In this document: positions 33,886-47,817 of the stretch, piece after piece
Layout of the letters: each line of letters opens with the position of its first letter
Position numbering within the stretch: the first letter of the stretch is position 1
Source of the DNA: Lepraria neglecta
Taxonomy: Eukaryota; Ascomycota; Lecanoromycetes; Lecanorales; Stereocaulaceae
Assembly: GCA_033220425.1 (NCBI GenBank)
Contig: CM065649.1
Span: 2,480,001 to 2,544,000, forward strand
DNA length: 64,000 bases
Reading direction: 5' to 3'
Notes under the pieces: model-generated
Told to the model about the DNA's origin: nothing
The model's input: the letters and a program-made list of their open reading frames with translations, nothing else
Database searches by the model: none
Position numbers and translations under genes: made by a program

Positions 33886-35327
33886 TATCTATTATGCGTT
33901 CAGCCAGCTATTAGCTCAATCAATAATACAACGCTACTAATATATAGCTACCAGTTTTCTTTTATTATGATTGATTACTTCTTATATAGTCTATATATTT
34001 CTACCAATTAGTAGATATATATCTTCTATACAAGATGTAAGTAGGTAGTCGAATCTAAATAAAGTCTTCCATATATACAATCAGTTTGAAATATAGCTAC
34101 TACCGATAGCTCCTTTAGTATATAAAAGCTCGTTATTAGTAATATTAATATAAGTTTAACTCGCGCTCATACTAATCCTTCTTTAACTTCTTTATAGGTT
34201 ATTTAACTATACTTTCCTCGATTCTATAACGACCTATTATCCGCTAATCCGACTATATCTTCTACTCCTTATAATTCGAGTAAATAACTAAGATAGAGAG
34301 TTGCGACGCCTAGTTACCGAACTATTAGCGGCACCTAGCAAAACTCTAGTAGATTAGGGGCGCATATATTTCGCCCTTTTTTACCCTTGTCCGATTAGTA
34401 TCCGACTCGGGTTTTACACTATCCGAGTAGTATCCAACTTGGGTTTACCCTATCCGAGTCGGATAAATATTTAGCTAGACGTTTCTTAATATTTCTTCTC
34501 GTAGTTTGCGGTCTCGTCGCTATTATTTCAGTAAAGTATTACTATAGATACTTAATATCCGACGAATTTACTCCCTATCTTCCCCGATAGACTTTATATA
34601 CGATACCGCGAGCTTAATAACCTCCCTACTCCTTAGCTTACCGAAGTACCCGAATATTAGTAACGTGCAAGGGCCGTAGACTCGATACTAAAGCAAGTAA
34701 ATATTATACGCGTAAGACACTATATAGCCTACTAATATAATATAGCTATGATTAAATATACCGAAGAGAGGATTAATACCGCTACGGTAATTGAAACTAT
34801 AGGTTAGTTCTTTATATTAGAGGTTTTCCTTAAGACTAAAGCCTTGACTTTAGATATAGCGAGGGTAGTTAGTAGCAGCGTCTCTTCCGCTCTATCGAGC
34901 TAGATATATTCATAGTATTATCTCTCTTCCTTTTAAGGGTTTTTACTTAGGTTTATAGCGTTATCTAAGAAGGATTTAGTAGGAATTTAGCGTAGATTCG
35001 TCGCGCTGCCTTAGAATTATTTGTTAGGAATTTAGGGTAATATATCGTAGTATATTAGTCCTAGTCGATGAAACTATTAATATAGAATATCTCTTTTCCT
35101 CTAACCGTTCCCGGTACTAGATAAGTACTTCGCTCGATATTTAGTAGTCTATAGAAGCGGCAAGCGCCTATTATTCGAGGATTAAGTATAAGTAATACCT
35201 ATACCTTTTTAACTTCGACCATTCTATAGTAGTCTTATACCTACTCTAGATATTAATAATTAAAGACTTCTATAAGGGTAGCCTATATATAAGTAGATCG
35301 TTACTTAAAGTCCCTATTACTAAGATC
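33886..35327. other. Unassigned RIP-affected sequence left of element A
   Basis: No recognisable domain. Several CCGACTCGG-like motifs lie at 34401-34463. The part nearest 35327 may be the far end of the Plavaka-type element, separated from the rest by insertion of element A (inference from orientation and the target duplication). Confidence 0.35.
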
Positions 35328-35332
35328 CTTTA

Positions 35333-38300
35333 TATAATACTAACTATTATATTAGAAGGGTCTATCTTGTTAGTAAAGTTGTTCCGATATCTCCTAGTAC
35401 GCGGAGCGCCGGAGTAGGTCAGGATAATATTCGACCGACTTGGTAGACATTAGGAGCTAGGCTCTTAGTAGTACGTTAGCTGCCTGATAGTAGCTATACG
35501 TTACCCGCAGAGAGAAGCTTAAGGAGCGGTCTACCCACTTCTTTCCTAAGGATCCTTAGTAATTAGTTCTAATATAGAATCACCTATACTATACCAGTAA
35601 TATAACCACTTCACGTCTTTGAATACCTTTGTATATAGTAGTATAGCAACAGCGAGAAGCTAAGCCGTAGTCTAATATCGTAGCGCTAGCGGGACGCAGT
35701 TCCTAGAGCATAGTAACGGTCCGCTAGCGAGGAGTCTATCTTATAGAACAATAACGGCCCGCTAACGGGGAGTATACCTTATAGTTCTAATCACTCTAAC
35801 CTTTAAGGCTAAAGGCCCGGAGTAGGATATTATAATAAGATAACCGCGCCTTTCAGAAGAACTAGAAATAGAAACTATACGCCCCGATAATATACCGGTA
35901 GCGGAGTCCTCGGACTCGACCCTTTTATCTCCGGCACTCCAGTAGAGGATTACCTAACTTAAGGTAGAAAACTAACGCTTATTAGAAGAAAAACGCGTCC
36001 GGGAGTTAGAAGCTCGGAACATAGAGCTTCGACTAGGAGCTGACGCTGATATAGAAGACTTTAATAGGCTTAGCAATAGTAATATACTATCGGTCTTACT
36101 AGCAGTAAAGATAATACGCCCCGAAAAGATATGACTCTATTACAGGAACAGCGAAGGAGAGTATATACGCTAGTTCGCTAACACCGAAATTAAATTCCTC
36201 CTAAGTCCTAAATATTTTACTATCGATAGGGCGAAGATCCTCTACTATATATAGTCCCTAGAAGGGGATATAGTAATATAGTAGTACTAATACTTTCGGA
36301 AGGAATAGCTAGACGATTATTCTTTTAAGAACTTTTCTTAGTTCCTCTTAGATTTAGTAGTAGACCTAGTAAATCGCTAACTACTTACCTATAAGCGCTT
36401 AAATAGCGCTAAGTAATAGTAGGGATAGAAGGTTTCCGTCTTTAAAGCTTACCTAGAAGAACTAGAAAGCCGTATTACTCCCCTATCAGAAGAGTTCCGG
36501 GTAAATAGCTTTTTAACTAAACTCCGCCCTGAGTTAAAGTCTAAAATCCTAAGTACTAGTAGTATCCCGACGACGCGTAACGGTCTCTTAGTACTTGCGA
36601 TTATATAGGAAAAGAACCTTAAGCGTTATTTATTAACGCCTAGGTCTAGTAGTAAGGGTAGGCCTTTAGAAGAACAGGTATTTAGTACTCTAACTAAGTC
36701 CGCTGGTAGAGAGCCGGCGGGATATTAGCAAGGTAGTAAGAAGAGACGAAATTCTAAGTCTTATCTAGTATCTAAGGCTAACCCTGAATACCGTAATAAT
36801 AATTATTATTATTACGGTGAGACGGGGTATTAGAAGCCAGAATGTCCCTATAGGGATAATCTAAGCTTTACTCCTACTAATTCGGTGTAGTTAGAGAAAG
36901 ATAGTACCCTGCCGCTATTGAGTACACGGGGAAAGACCAACGAATAGAAGCTTTGGAACCTCTTTACCTTAAGGGATAAGTAATCCTCCTAGGTAGTCGA
37001 CAGCCCTTTAAGGGGCTAGTTGACCCTAGGGCAATAACTAGCTTGGTCTCTCAGCGGTTCGTGGTACAATATAATTATAGCTAGAGCGCGCTATCTTGCC
37101 GACGCCGGTATAACCGAGCAGGTAAGGCACTTTTTGTTATAGGGCGTTTCAGTTAAGCTATATAGCTACTAATAACTAGGGGCAAGAAAAGGAATATAGT
37201 TCCTTGTTCTATACCGTAGACTAGGAGGGTCCTAACTTGATAATCGGGATGCCAGCGCTTTATAAGTCAGGTATTATAGTTGATACGCTAGCGCGCCAAT
37301 AGCGGTGCCAAATAAATCCTAGGCTAATATAGCTAGATAGACCGACCGAATTTAGTAAAGTTTTATAATAGGAATAGAAAGTATTCGCTATAGTTTACGC
37401 TGGCGCTATAATAGCGGAGTAACCTCAGACTAACGAGTTCGATATAACCCTTCCTCCTAAATTACGGGAGTATAAAGATATCTTCTTAAGTAAGAAAGTA
37501 GGGATCTTGCCTGAATAAAAGCAGGGAGACTACGCTATTAAGTTAGACGGTAGGGAGCTACCTTATAATCCTATCTATACTCTATTAAGAACGGAGCTGA
37601 TAGAGCTTCGGTAGTACCTTAATAATACGCTGGGAAAGAAGTAGATTCGCTACTCCGTTTCGCCGGTAGGAGTACCTATACTTTTTATACCGAAGAAGGA
37701 TAGGGGGCTACGTCTTTGCGTAGATTATCAAGGGTTGAATACGGTGACGATTAAGAATCAGTACCTATTACCCCTAATTACGGAGACGCTAGACCGCTTA
37801 AGCAGTGCCAAAATATTCTCGAAGTTAGACCTTAAGGATATATATTACTATATCCGAATTCAGCGTAGCGATGAATAGAAGATAGCGTTCCGTACGCGTT
37901 ACGGTCACTTTAAATATCTTATTATACCATTTAGGTTAGCGAATACCCCTACTACTTTCTAAGCGTATATTAATCGGGCCTTTATAGGCCTAGTCGATAT
38001 GACGTATATAGTATATTTGGATGACATCTTGGTTTTTGCGGGATACGGTTATAACCTCGAAATTTATTGGGAAGCCGGGAACGGTTCCCTAAGGGGGGAG
38101 ATACTATTAGTAAGTACAATAAGTATACAGGACACGGAAGGAAGTATAGGAGAAAGTTACCTTGATTAGATATAATCTAAGAGGACCGAGCCTAGAAAGT
38201 TAGTATAAGCGGTAGTGGCGAAGCGATATCGCTTACCCTCTTAGCTACTTTTATAGCTCTCCGCCTCTCTTTTCTCTTCTCCCTCCTCGCCGCCCTCCTC

Positions 38301-40206
38301 TCCTCTATCCTCCTCTCCTCCCGCTCCTCTACTATAGTACCCCGAATAACGTCGCTCCGAGGTTAGCTTATAGGCAGCTACATAACTTAGTATATAGCCG
38401 TAGCATGCGGTATACTAGAGCTTACCTCTTCCTCTACCTCTTCTTCTTCCTCTACCTCCTCTTCTTCCTTTACCTCCTCTTTATTATCCTCCCTACTTTC
38501 TCTAAACCCCTTCTATTCCTCTTCCTCTTCCTCTTCTTCCTTATCGCTCTCCTCCTCTATTACGCTTACCTCTATACTTATAACGCGTAACCCTTCTACT
38601 TTATCCTGGAAAAAATTAGTCGGTATATATATAGCGTATAAGGCGTATAAGCGGAGTTAAGGAAAGCGGTATAATAGAAGGATAGAGAAGGAAAGAATAG
38701 AATATGGCTTACCTCCTGCGGCGAGTTAGCGGAGTTAACTTACAGATTCGGATATCTTACTAATACCTGTACCCTCCCCTCCAGGTCGGCTACCTGCTAA
38801 GCCGACCGATTGCCCGATGTGGCAGGGGTTATGCTATAGTCCTTGCGCTACTAGGTAACCTGCTGAAGCAGGTCCCCAATACGCTAGACCAACGGGCGTG
38901 ACACGCCCGCCGCCGCTATACTACCAGCCGACTTAGCGGCAAGTGCCCGGACCTCTGTCCCAAACTCTAGTAGTATCTTTAATATCAGCGGGACGCAAGT
39001 AGAATATTAAGTAATACCTATACTATAACACAACGGTTCACTCTATATTATACCCCCTTACACTAAGTATAAGGAGGTACTAGCCTACGGTAGTACTAGA
39101 CTTATACCCGAAGGTACGGCCTATACAGAAGGTCCGCTACTATAAATATTAGTAGCGCCCTGATAACGGAGCTCTTATATATTAAATTATACTTACTTCT
39201 ACTACTACTACTATTATTAACTATTAAACTATTAATATTATTTTATAGCGACTCCGCGATAGCTCTACTTACTTAGGAATCAAGAGTCGTTATAACGAGA
39301 TAATCTATTATTAATTAGATTCTATACCTACTAAAGGAATATTAGATTATAGGGTATATACTATAAGTAGTAGGAGTTATAAAAGAAGAAAGTAAAAGGG
39401 GAATCTACAGGGTTTTAATATGGCGACAGTAGTTAGCTAGTACTATATGAGATTCACTTCAAAATAAATTCACCTCGTAATTTCGTTATGGTGACAGCGG
39501 TTAGCCAATATTACGCAATATTCACTTCGAAATAAATTCACCTCGCAATTTCGTTATTTCGATAGTAGATATACTTATATCATCTCGGAGCTATATAAAG
39601 TAGGGACTCTTTTCCCTCCTTTTTCCTATTAGGTTTTAGAAGGTTTTTAATAAGCTCTACCTACTAACTATTAAGCCTCTCTACTACGTATACGCTGTGA
39701 AGGCGCGCCGCTATAGCTTTATACTAGAGGGCTAGTACTTAAGGGAGGAGATAATTATAATACTAACTATTATATTAGAAGGGTCTATCTTATTAGTAAA
39801 GTTGTTCTAATATCTCCTAGTGCGCGGAGCGCCGGAGTAGGTCGGGATAATATTTAACCGACTTGGTAGACGTCAGGAGCTAGGCTCTTAGTAGTATATT
39901 AGCTGCCTGATAGCGGCTATATATTACCCGCAGAGAGAAGCTTAAGGAGTAGTCTACCCACTTCTTTCCTAAGGATCCTTAGTAATTAGTTCTAATATAG
40001 AATCACCTATACTATGCCAGTAATATAACCACTTCACGTCTTTGAATACCTTTGTATATAGTAGCGTAGTAATAGCGAGAAGCTGAGCCGTAGTCCAATA
40101 TCGTAGCGCTAGCGGGACGCAGTTCCTAGAGCGCAGCAACGGTCTACTAGCGAGGAGTCTATCTCACAGAACGATAACGGCCCGCTGACGGGGAGTATAC
40201 CTTACA
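35333..40206 (+). mobile_element. LTR element A, Ty3/Gypsy (chromovirus-like) fossil
   Basis: 4874 bp with two 451-bp LTRs at 35333-35783 and 39756-40206, flanked by the 5-bp duplication CTTTA (35328-35332 and 40207-40211). Gag lies at about 35.8-36.9 kb with a zinc-knuckle-like remnant near 36.8 kb, then protease. RT with [14 protein letters not shown] and YLDDILVF lies at about 37.5-38.05 kb. A long untranslated 3' part rich in CTTCCT follows. The element is shorter than its relative B and is heavily broken. LTR differences are transitions of RIP type, so they do not give a clean age; the LTRs remain close, suggesting moderate age. Confidence 0.85.
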
Positions 40207-40211
40207 CTTTA

Positions 40212-43050
40212 CCTCTATAACGACTAAGACCTTACCGACTAACTTTCCCTCCTATATAGTTTCCGGGTTTCGACTCTTATAGTCTTATTCTCGGACCTAT
40301 ATATAATCTCTACGCCAGGTAAAATACTATAAATATTTATAAGGTCTACAGACCACCAAATCCTTATAGAGATATCCTAAATTAGAGGAGTCCTCTCCTA
40401 TAGTCTTCTAATATACGAGGCCCGAATAGATATAGACCGGGTAGCTCTTAACCCAGCTATAGTCTACCTCCCTTCTATTAATATCTAGGTTCGAGGTTAT
40501 ACTACCTCTGCTTAGCGTTTTCGCTCAGTACGCCTTAAGAAACGCAGCTAGGCTTTAGAGAAACCCAGCTATATTTAGCCATTTAGCTATATCTCTCGCC
40601 GTTCGCTAGTAACGACTATCGTATTTATATAGGTATCTTAATATATAGCGCTCTTTCGTATCTACTCGCTATCCTAGTTAGTATAGATCTAGGAGGACCC
40701 TAGCCTTTATACTTTTCTTATCTTCTTATTTTCTCCTCTAACTAAGTAATATAGGCTCCGTCTCTTAGAAATTTTTAATATCCCGTATAATTATTAACTT
40801 GATATAGCATTCGTTATATTCTATTAATTGCTCCTAGTAATCCTTATACTTATTTATTCGGTTATAGTAATTCTTTAGTAATATCGGATATACCCTTTCT
40901 AAGGCTTAGGTACTATATCTATCCGGCGGACTATAGTATCTAATTATATTAATATAATAACTGATACTATAGAATTTGGGAAAGTTGAAAGTTTACTCGC
41001 CCGTTTTCTTATTAACTGGCCTATATTTTTAAAATATCTCCTTAAGTAGATCAATCCTTTCTAACGCTGCGTTTATATATTCTAGTATCGCTTTATCGTA
41101 GGATCGGTATCTTATAAGTATAATAAAGTCAATAATAGCTCGTCCTATATATAGTATATCTAGGTTTTTTTCGGATAACAGAGGAGCGAAGACGGGTATT
41201 ATAATCTATAATATCTCTTTACTCTCCTCTCCTATCTATTAGCTTAGCTTACTAAACTCCCGAAATTACCTTAGCTTAGTAAATTTAGGTATAGCTCGAA
41301 ACCGAGCGTCGATTAAGGCTTGTGCCTTAAGCTTTATTCGTCCCTCTCCGATATACTCCCTAAGCTAGTCTAGGAGGTAGTTCAATAGCCCTTTAACTAT
41401 TAATTAGTATAATATATTAAACGTCTATAGTTAGTAGACGTTAACTGCGAAGTAGCCGTCTATAAAGTTAGGCCGGTTATATACTATTATATCTAGTAAC
41501 ACCCTGGGTATATTCTTATTATACGTTTTTTATATCTATAACTACTCTATAGTCTATTTAGGTATTCGCTTTAGATATAGTTTTTCAGGACGTAGTCATT
41601 CCTATTCATTTAGCGGTACTAAGTAGACCGGATAGTATTTACCGCTCTTGATCGAGGTTATTAAAACTTGTTCCTCGTAGTCGCCTAGTATAGACGCAAG
41701 TATTAGGTAGTATCGTTATATTCATTCGTCTATATATATAATAAGGATCCCCTTCGGCGCCAGCTCCTTAAGTACTTTAAAAGAGTATTATTAGTATATT
41801 AAGTAAGATCCGTATTTCGGCCGGCTTACCCTCGACTATAAGCCCTATAGCGTAGTAATATACCTCGGCTTTCACACTATTATAGACTAATAGTACTAGT
41901 CTAAGCAATATTATCCCCGGCCGAACCTATACCTACCGAATACCTTGATCGAGGTTACTAATAGTAATATAGACTGGCCACGCCTGTTAATCTCCGTATA
42001 TTCGTAATAAATAGGTCTTGTCTAACGATATTATAACCGGTACTACTATTAAGCTATTAGAGAGCTTATCTTGTATCTCCTACTACTAGCGGGCTATATA
42101 TATCTTACTAATGATTAGACCCCCGTTAAGGTTTCGCTGGCGTATTAGTATATAGTTAATACTCGAATTAAAAGGTTTATATCCGATGAGAGTTCGTATT
42201 ATACCTATTATATCGAAGTAGAGTATATAATATATTCTAGTTATCTCGTCCGGTTGAATCAATAGGATACTAAACGCTTACTAAGACTATCTACTAGCAG
42301 CAGCAGAATGATTTATAGTATATAGCTTGGCTTTTAGTTATAGAGCGCTATTAAAGCTACAGGGTCCGTAGAAAGGTCGTAATCGAGTATCTTTGAAGAA
42401 ATTATCTATTATACCGCTAGATAGTCGGGTATTATATATCTATAAAGCTAGGGTATAATTAGCTTCTAAATAGAAAGGGTACTAGTCCGGGTTCGACTTA
42501 GGTATTAACTTAGACATCGACTCGGACAGGGGTATAGATAACGACTCGGCTAGGGTTATGTCCTCTTCCTCTAAAGGCCTCCTAGTACCTTACTCCTATA
42601 GGTAGTACTCTATAGAGCTAATAGTCAAGGTAGAGATAGTGCCTATAGTACTTGACGCCGTTATCGACTTCGATTGATCAAGTACTATATCTAGCTTATC
42701 TTACTAGTACCAGATCTCGTTAGTAGAGTCGGTAAGTTTAAGTAATCGCCCTAGAGTATCGTTATCTATTAAAATAGTCAGGTCCTCCTAGGGGACTTAT
42801 CTACCTTCGCCCTTACGGGGACTATTGCCGATCACGTCGACCTCGTCTCTTTAGCGTTTATAAATAGGGCCCTCGACTTTATCTTCGTCGAGGTATACCT
42901 GTCTCCTACGCGTCCAATTAGGGTCCCGGCCCTTATAGCGTAGTAGATACCTAGTTAGGCCGCTTCCGCTGCTGTACTACTTCTAGTAATATTTACACTG
43001 TCGATCTATCTGGCTCAGGCGTAATATAGAGGTGTTATTATCAAGATTAA
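40212..43050 (-). pseudogene. Plavaka/CACTA-type DNA transposase, RIP-degraded
   Basis: Reading the minus strand from about 43.05 kb down, a C2HC-like start (about 42.99 kb) is followed by LDEDKVEGPIYKR. Next comes PFYLEANYTLALWIYN (about 42.46 kb), the conserved Plavaka segment before the transposase core. Later comes LIDARFRAIPKFTKLRQF with FREFSKLSQ (about 41.3 kb). FNFPKFYSISYYINIIRYY (about 41.0 kb) and QALERVYPILLKNYYNR match the KFH-type middle of Plavaka transposases. A C-terminal tail runs to 40212. Stops are scattered throughout, as expected from CpA to TpA changes. The 3' end probably continues left of element A, which would make A an insertion into this element. A Plavaka transposon without its terminal repeats identified. 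Confidence 0.65.
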
Positions 43051-43899
43051 CACGTCTAGGTAGGTATTAGTAAATATATTCGCTACTAGATCCTTTAAGC
43101 TAACCCGCTATAGGTTAGGATAAATCTATCCTCACGTCGCCTTATATAGCCTGTTTTTAACTATTACTATTAATTAAATTGTAATATACGTATAGTAGAG
43201 TATCGTCCTGTAGAAGGCGTTGATTAATAGATAGTTTAAGGGGATTTTCTTTCTATACGATATATTTAATAAATACCCCGGTTACTTATCTTATTAGGAA
43301 ATATAATTAGTTATAAACCTTGCGGTACATGCCCCTATTACTAAAATATACGTCCGAGTCGAACTTAGATTATTTTTATGATAGAGTACTTGATTAAGAC
43401 TTATATTTCGAAGAACGGAAGAAGAAATCTAATTAATCTTTATAAGTAGATAATAAGTTTTGATACTCTATCTTTACTAGATATTAGGTATTAAGTATAA
43501 AGCTAGATATAGTACGTTTAAAATCAGCTATTCGCTTTCTACGTACTATATATATATAAGTTCCGCTTTTAATCAATATCTTTATCTATTATATTAAAGC
43601 TCGCTACTTTTAATCTTTCGATAGCTAAACTTACCTACTTATAACTACTCCGACGTACTATTCTATAGAGAAGGGTCTATATCGCCTAATTATATTAAGT
43701 ATTAAACTATTTCGTAACGTATTTACCTTACTGGTATTATATTTACTAACTACTAACCAATCGCTATTGTAAATAAAAACCCGGTGTAGACCCTACTAGT
43801 CGTATTACCCGCTTTATCCCTCTAACTTAGCGAAGAATCCTTAACTTCTTCCTATTTTATTCGTCCTATTATTATTCTTCTTATTATAGATATATTAGA
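43051..43899. other. Unassigned RIP-affected spacer
   Basis: No domain recognised; may hold the 5' flank of the Plavaka element and the upstream region of the SNF2 copy. Confidence 0.3.
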
Positions 43900-46800
43900 A
43901 TTATCTATAATATTATCTAATATAGCCGGTCCTTCTCTAATCGACCCTTAGGTCGATATAACGCCAGAGCCTACGCTAACCGAGGCCAATTTCTATACGC
44001 TTATTAGTAGGCTAAAGTCTAGTAATCCGCCTGGAATCCTATAGAACCTCCCTAATATCCGTAGAGGCTTACGGTATAGTAATAGCTTGTTTAATACCCT
44101 CTATCAAGTACTTGAAGACTACCTACGGGGTACCGCTATTTAGGGCGAAAATCTTCGAGGTTCTAGCCAGGACTTCACCAAGGTCCTTAACTCCGTTACT
44201 ACTAACTTCATTCTACCTAACTATATACTACCTTTTAGAGACGAAGTAATACGTATATTCGCAAGACTACTTAATAAAGTACCTAGAGTAGCTAACTAAT
44301 ATACTAGTAAACGACCCTTAGAGGAGTCTCACGACTCGTTTAGTTCAAAAAAGCCTAGATACGATAATACCCGTGCTAAGTAACCCGATTATACTAGACT
44401 ATTCTTTATACTAGCTCCAGCCCTAGATAATATCTACCTACCTTATATTATCCTTAGAATCGGTTATACGCGCGATAATAAATTCTATCTTGTCTAACTA
44501 CGGTATATTATACGTAATACTTCGCTTACTAATACTAACTAGCTCTAGGACCAACTTAGTTACAATACTCTAATCCAGTTCCTAGAAACTAAGAAATTCT
44601 AGACCGCCAAAGATAATACCCGGGGGAGCACCCTTATCTATATATCTAATAGGATTATAGAGGTAACTACAAACGAAGATCTACAAAATGCTATCTGCGA
44701 CATATATTCACGTGGTTACTAGTACTACGAGCTTTATATCGTACAAGGGGCACTCCGTTAGTTATACTACGTTAATTAATAGTTAGGATATTAACTAATA
44801 GGTATAATAGTATCTATCGAGGGTAATACGGCCTATCCAAATTAACCTTACCGAGGTAGTTTTACCCTCTCCTACCGCTTAAAACATTCTTCTCTTATAG
44901 TAGGACCTAAAGGGAAAACCCCTAATATATAGGATCCTCTAGGCAAAGACCCTGCTACCTCTTCTACTAAACCCTCTACCCTAAAGCCTTTCGTCGATCC
45001 TTCCCTTCTTACTAATAAGTATACTAGTCTATCTACCGGGAATCTAAAGGAGCCTATAGATATTAGCTCTAGCTTAGATAGTAGTAGCGGTATAAATAAT
45101 AAGGAAGAGAATAATAGAAAGGAAGGGGATTTAATAGATAAGGACGAGTAGAAGGCATTATAGATTAATAAGGCCTATATAGGTAGGACTCTAGGGTTAT
45201 ATAATATTAAGATAGATAGGGTAGTAGTAGCTAGAGTAGCTACGAAAGATATAGAGGCGTTAGAATAGGAGGATTATAACAGGATATAAGTACTTTAGCC
45301 TCTACCTTATTATTTACTTACTACTAAATACTACCCTAGTATTAATATAACTAAGGTAGAGGACCGTCTATAATAGTCTCAGAAAACGTGGTAGTATATA
45401 GAGTTATTATTCTAACTGCAGAAGGGAAACCAGTCTATTAAGAATATACGAACCCTCCGTAGGTTATTATCTATTATAGCCCCTAACGGCAAGATAAAAA
45501 AGATTATACTATATATTTATCAACTCTACTGCGCTGCTTGGATACACCGGTATACTTACTAGTAGGGGGGGCATTAATAGGGATGATCCCGGCTTTAGCA
45601 AGGTTTGTATCTATTCCTAGCTTTTAATAAAACCTGCTATTAACTCGGATAATACTAATGTCCGACTCGAACTAGACTCTAACGATTTTTATTATATATA
45701 TCCTTAAGTATTAACTCTCTTTACAATAGCGCGAGGTTTTCGAAATATATAAGTAGGATTATAAAAATCTCGAATAGTTTAAAGCGTTAATCTATTATAC
45801 TAAGTATCTCCTACCCTCGAAATTAAAGGTATAGAGCGGTAATAATATATATCCCTCTGCTAATGAATAGGATATCGGTTATCCGTATATCGAGAAAAGC
45901 GCCGCCTATTTAACTAGCGTACCGAAGTAAGGTATTATTCTTATTATCGTACTAGCGAAAGTAATAGGTAACTAGTTACAAGAGTAGACGAAGATAATTA
46001 ATACTTAATATCTAATATTGAAGCTACGGTGCTTCTATACCTATATAGGCAAAATATATAATAATATTAATACTACCCTACTTACATCGGAAAATACTAA
46101 ACTACTTCGATATAAAAAGGATAGAAAACCTAAACCTAGATAGGAGCGTATTCTACTCCTTACGACTAAGGGCTCGTATAATAGGTATATTAAGGAAGTG
46201 CTATAGGACTCTAAGTATCTATTCGTCTATAACTTCCGTATCGGCTAGATCTTTATTAACGAGTTCTATAAGATAAGGATAGTAAAGGGTGAATATCCTA
46301 AGATAGTCCTTGGTATTAAGGATAAGATTAGTGCCCGAGTCCTAGTAAAAATACTAGAGGATGACGAGAATGAGTGGAATACTATAGATGATCGGCGTAT
46401 GAAAATATACCGATTATCTTTACCCTAGGTGTAGGGTTTCTCCGCTATACCGTGGACACGCGACCTAACTAACTACTCGGCTATAATCTATATAATCGAG
46501 CAGCCTTGGTAGTACGCTATTAAAGAGTATTAATATATAACTTACGACGAAGTCGAGGTTATTAGGAAACTAACCGCTAGCTACCGAAAGTAAAAGAATC
46601 CGGTTAATAAGAGTAAGAATAATAAGAATATCGCAGATATAAAGGCTATCTTAAACTCTATCGAAATCAAGCGGATACCTATAACTATAGATATTAATAG
46701 GACTACTAAGCTTATTAAGCTACCTCCGCACAAGACTCGTTATATTATATACTTACTTAATCTAGAGTAAAAGGTAGCTCTTTATACTAAGGATTAGAGG

Positions 46801-47790
46801 ATCTAAGATATAGTAAAAGCCGAATATACTAGAGAATATATAATTGCTCGTAAGGCTAGTAAGGAGATACCTACGCTAGTGATCAATAACTACTTTAAAC
46901 GCGCCTATAAGCTACGCGCTACCACTATTATCCTAAGCCTTCTAGAATTCTCTCGGCGTAACTACCTTACTCTTACTTAGGACGAGCTTAAAGGGGGGCC
47001 TTTATATAACGGCGGAAAGGGTTATATAGATTTTATAGAGTTAGCTAGCCTAATATAGAATTGGGCCAAGATACCGCTAGATAGTATTTATACTAATTAT
47101 ATCGATGAACTTACTAGTAATATACTGAAGTTAGTAAAACTTAAAGAGTTAATCGGCTTACTAGGGGAAGATATCTACGAGTAACCAGAGAAACTGGTTA
47201 TATTTACTAGTTCTCCTATTATCGTATATATTCTGGCGGTAGTAAGTCTATATCTCTTCTGCTATTCTACCTTGACCTTATACTAACCTTACTCTAGTAG
47301 TTTAAAAAGTATTTTCCTAGTAAATAGCTATAGTATAGCTCGACCGTACCTTCCGAGAAGCGAGATAAGTTATATATATAGCCATTCTAAGAAGAGGATG
47401 ATAAGCGCTTCCTTATCTCTACGAAACGTATCCTTAGAACTAGTATTACCCTAACCCGTATATTCAGAAGTATAAATATAGATATAGACTAGATATAATT
47501 CTATAATATTCAGTACGATAGGCGGGTAGTTCGGTTATCTTAGCGAAATCTAAAGACGTATAACTACTACTTTATTACGAACGATAAATATAGAGTAGAT
47601 TAGAAGGTATTATTTAAATAGAGTAGAGATAATATAACAAGGTAATAGGCGTATAAATAAGCTAGATATTTCTAGCTAAGTAATGGCGCGCTTTTACAGG
47701 TTTCTTTTCTTCTACTTAGCGGTGCTTTAACTTTATATAAGATAGATATAAGACTCTTATTACCCTTCTATAGTAATATTAAATCTAATC
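43900..47790 (+). pseudogene. SNF2-family ATPase gene, RIP-degraded copy 1
   Basis: Plus-strand pieces align in order with SNF2 helicase motifs. A GGALIGMIP stretch at about 45.57 kb corresponds to motif I of the GGxLIGDDPGLGKT type. GIILIIVLAKVIGNWLQEWT-like sequence at about 45.93 kb fits motif Ia. KLVIFTSSPIIVYIL lies at about 47.2 kb, and RRVVRLS followed by RNLKTYNYYFITND at about 47.53-47.59 kb resembles motif VI (QRxGRVxRxGQRNPTxYN). An acidic, Ser-rich linker lies at 44.9-45.3 kb. Many in-frame TAG/TAA codons stand at Trp and Gln positions, as RIP produces, so the copy is dead. Such proteins remodel chromatin or act in recombination and repair. Whether this was a host gene that duplicated or cargo of a larger transposon cannot be told here. 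Confidence 0.6.
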
Positions 47791-47817
47791 TATACTAGTT
47801 CGGGAAGACTTGAAAGT

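Noticed and set aside
38405-38590. 61-residue Leu/Phe-rich ORF resembling a membrane protein
   Set aside because: It is the translation of a CTTCCT-type low-complexity tract in the 3' part of LTR element A; the same tract recurs inverted in element B.
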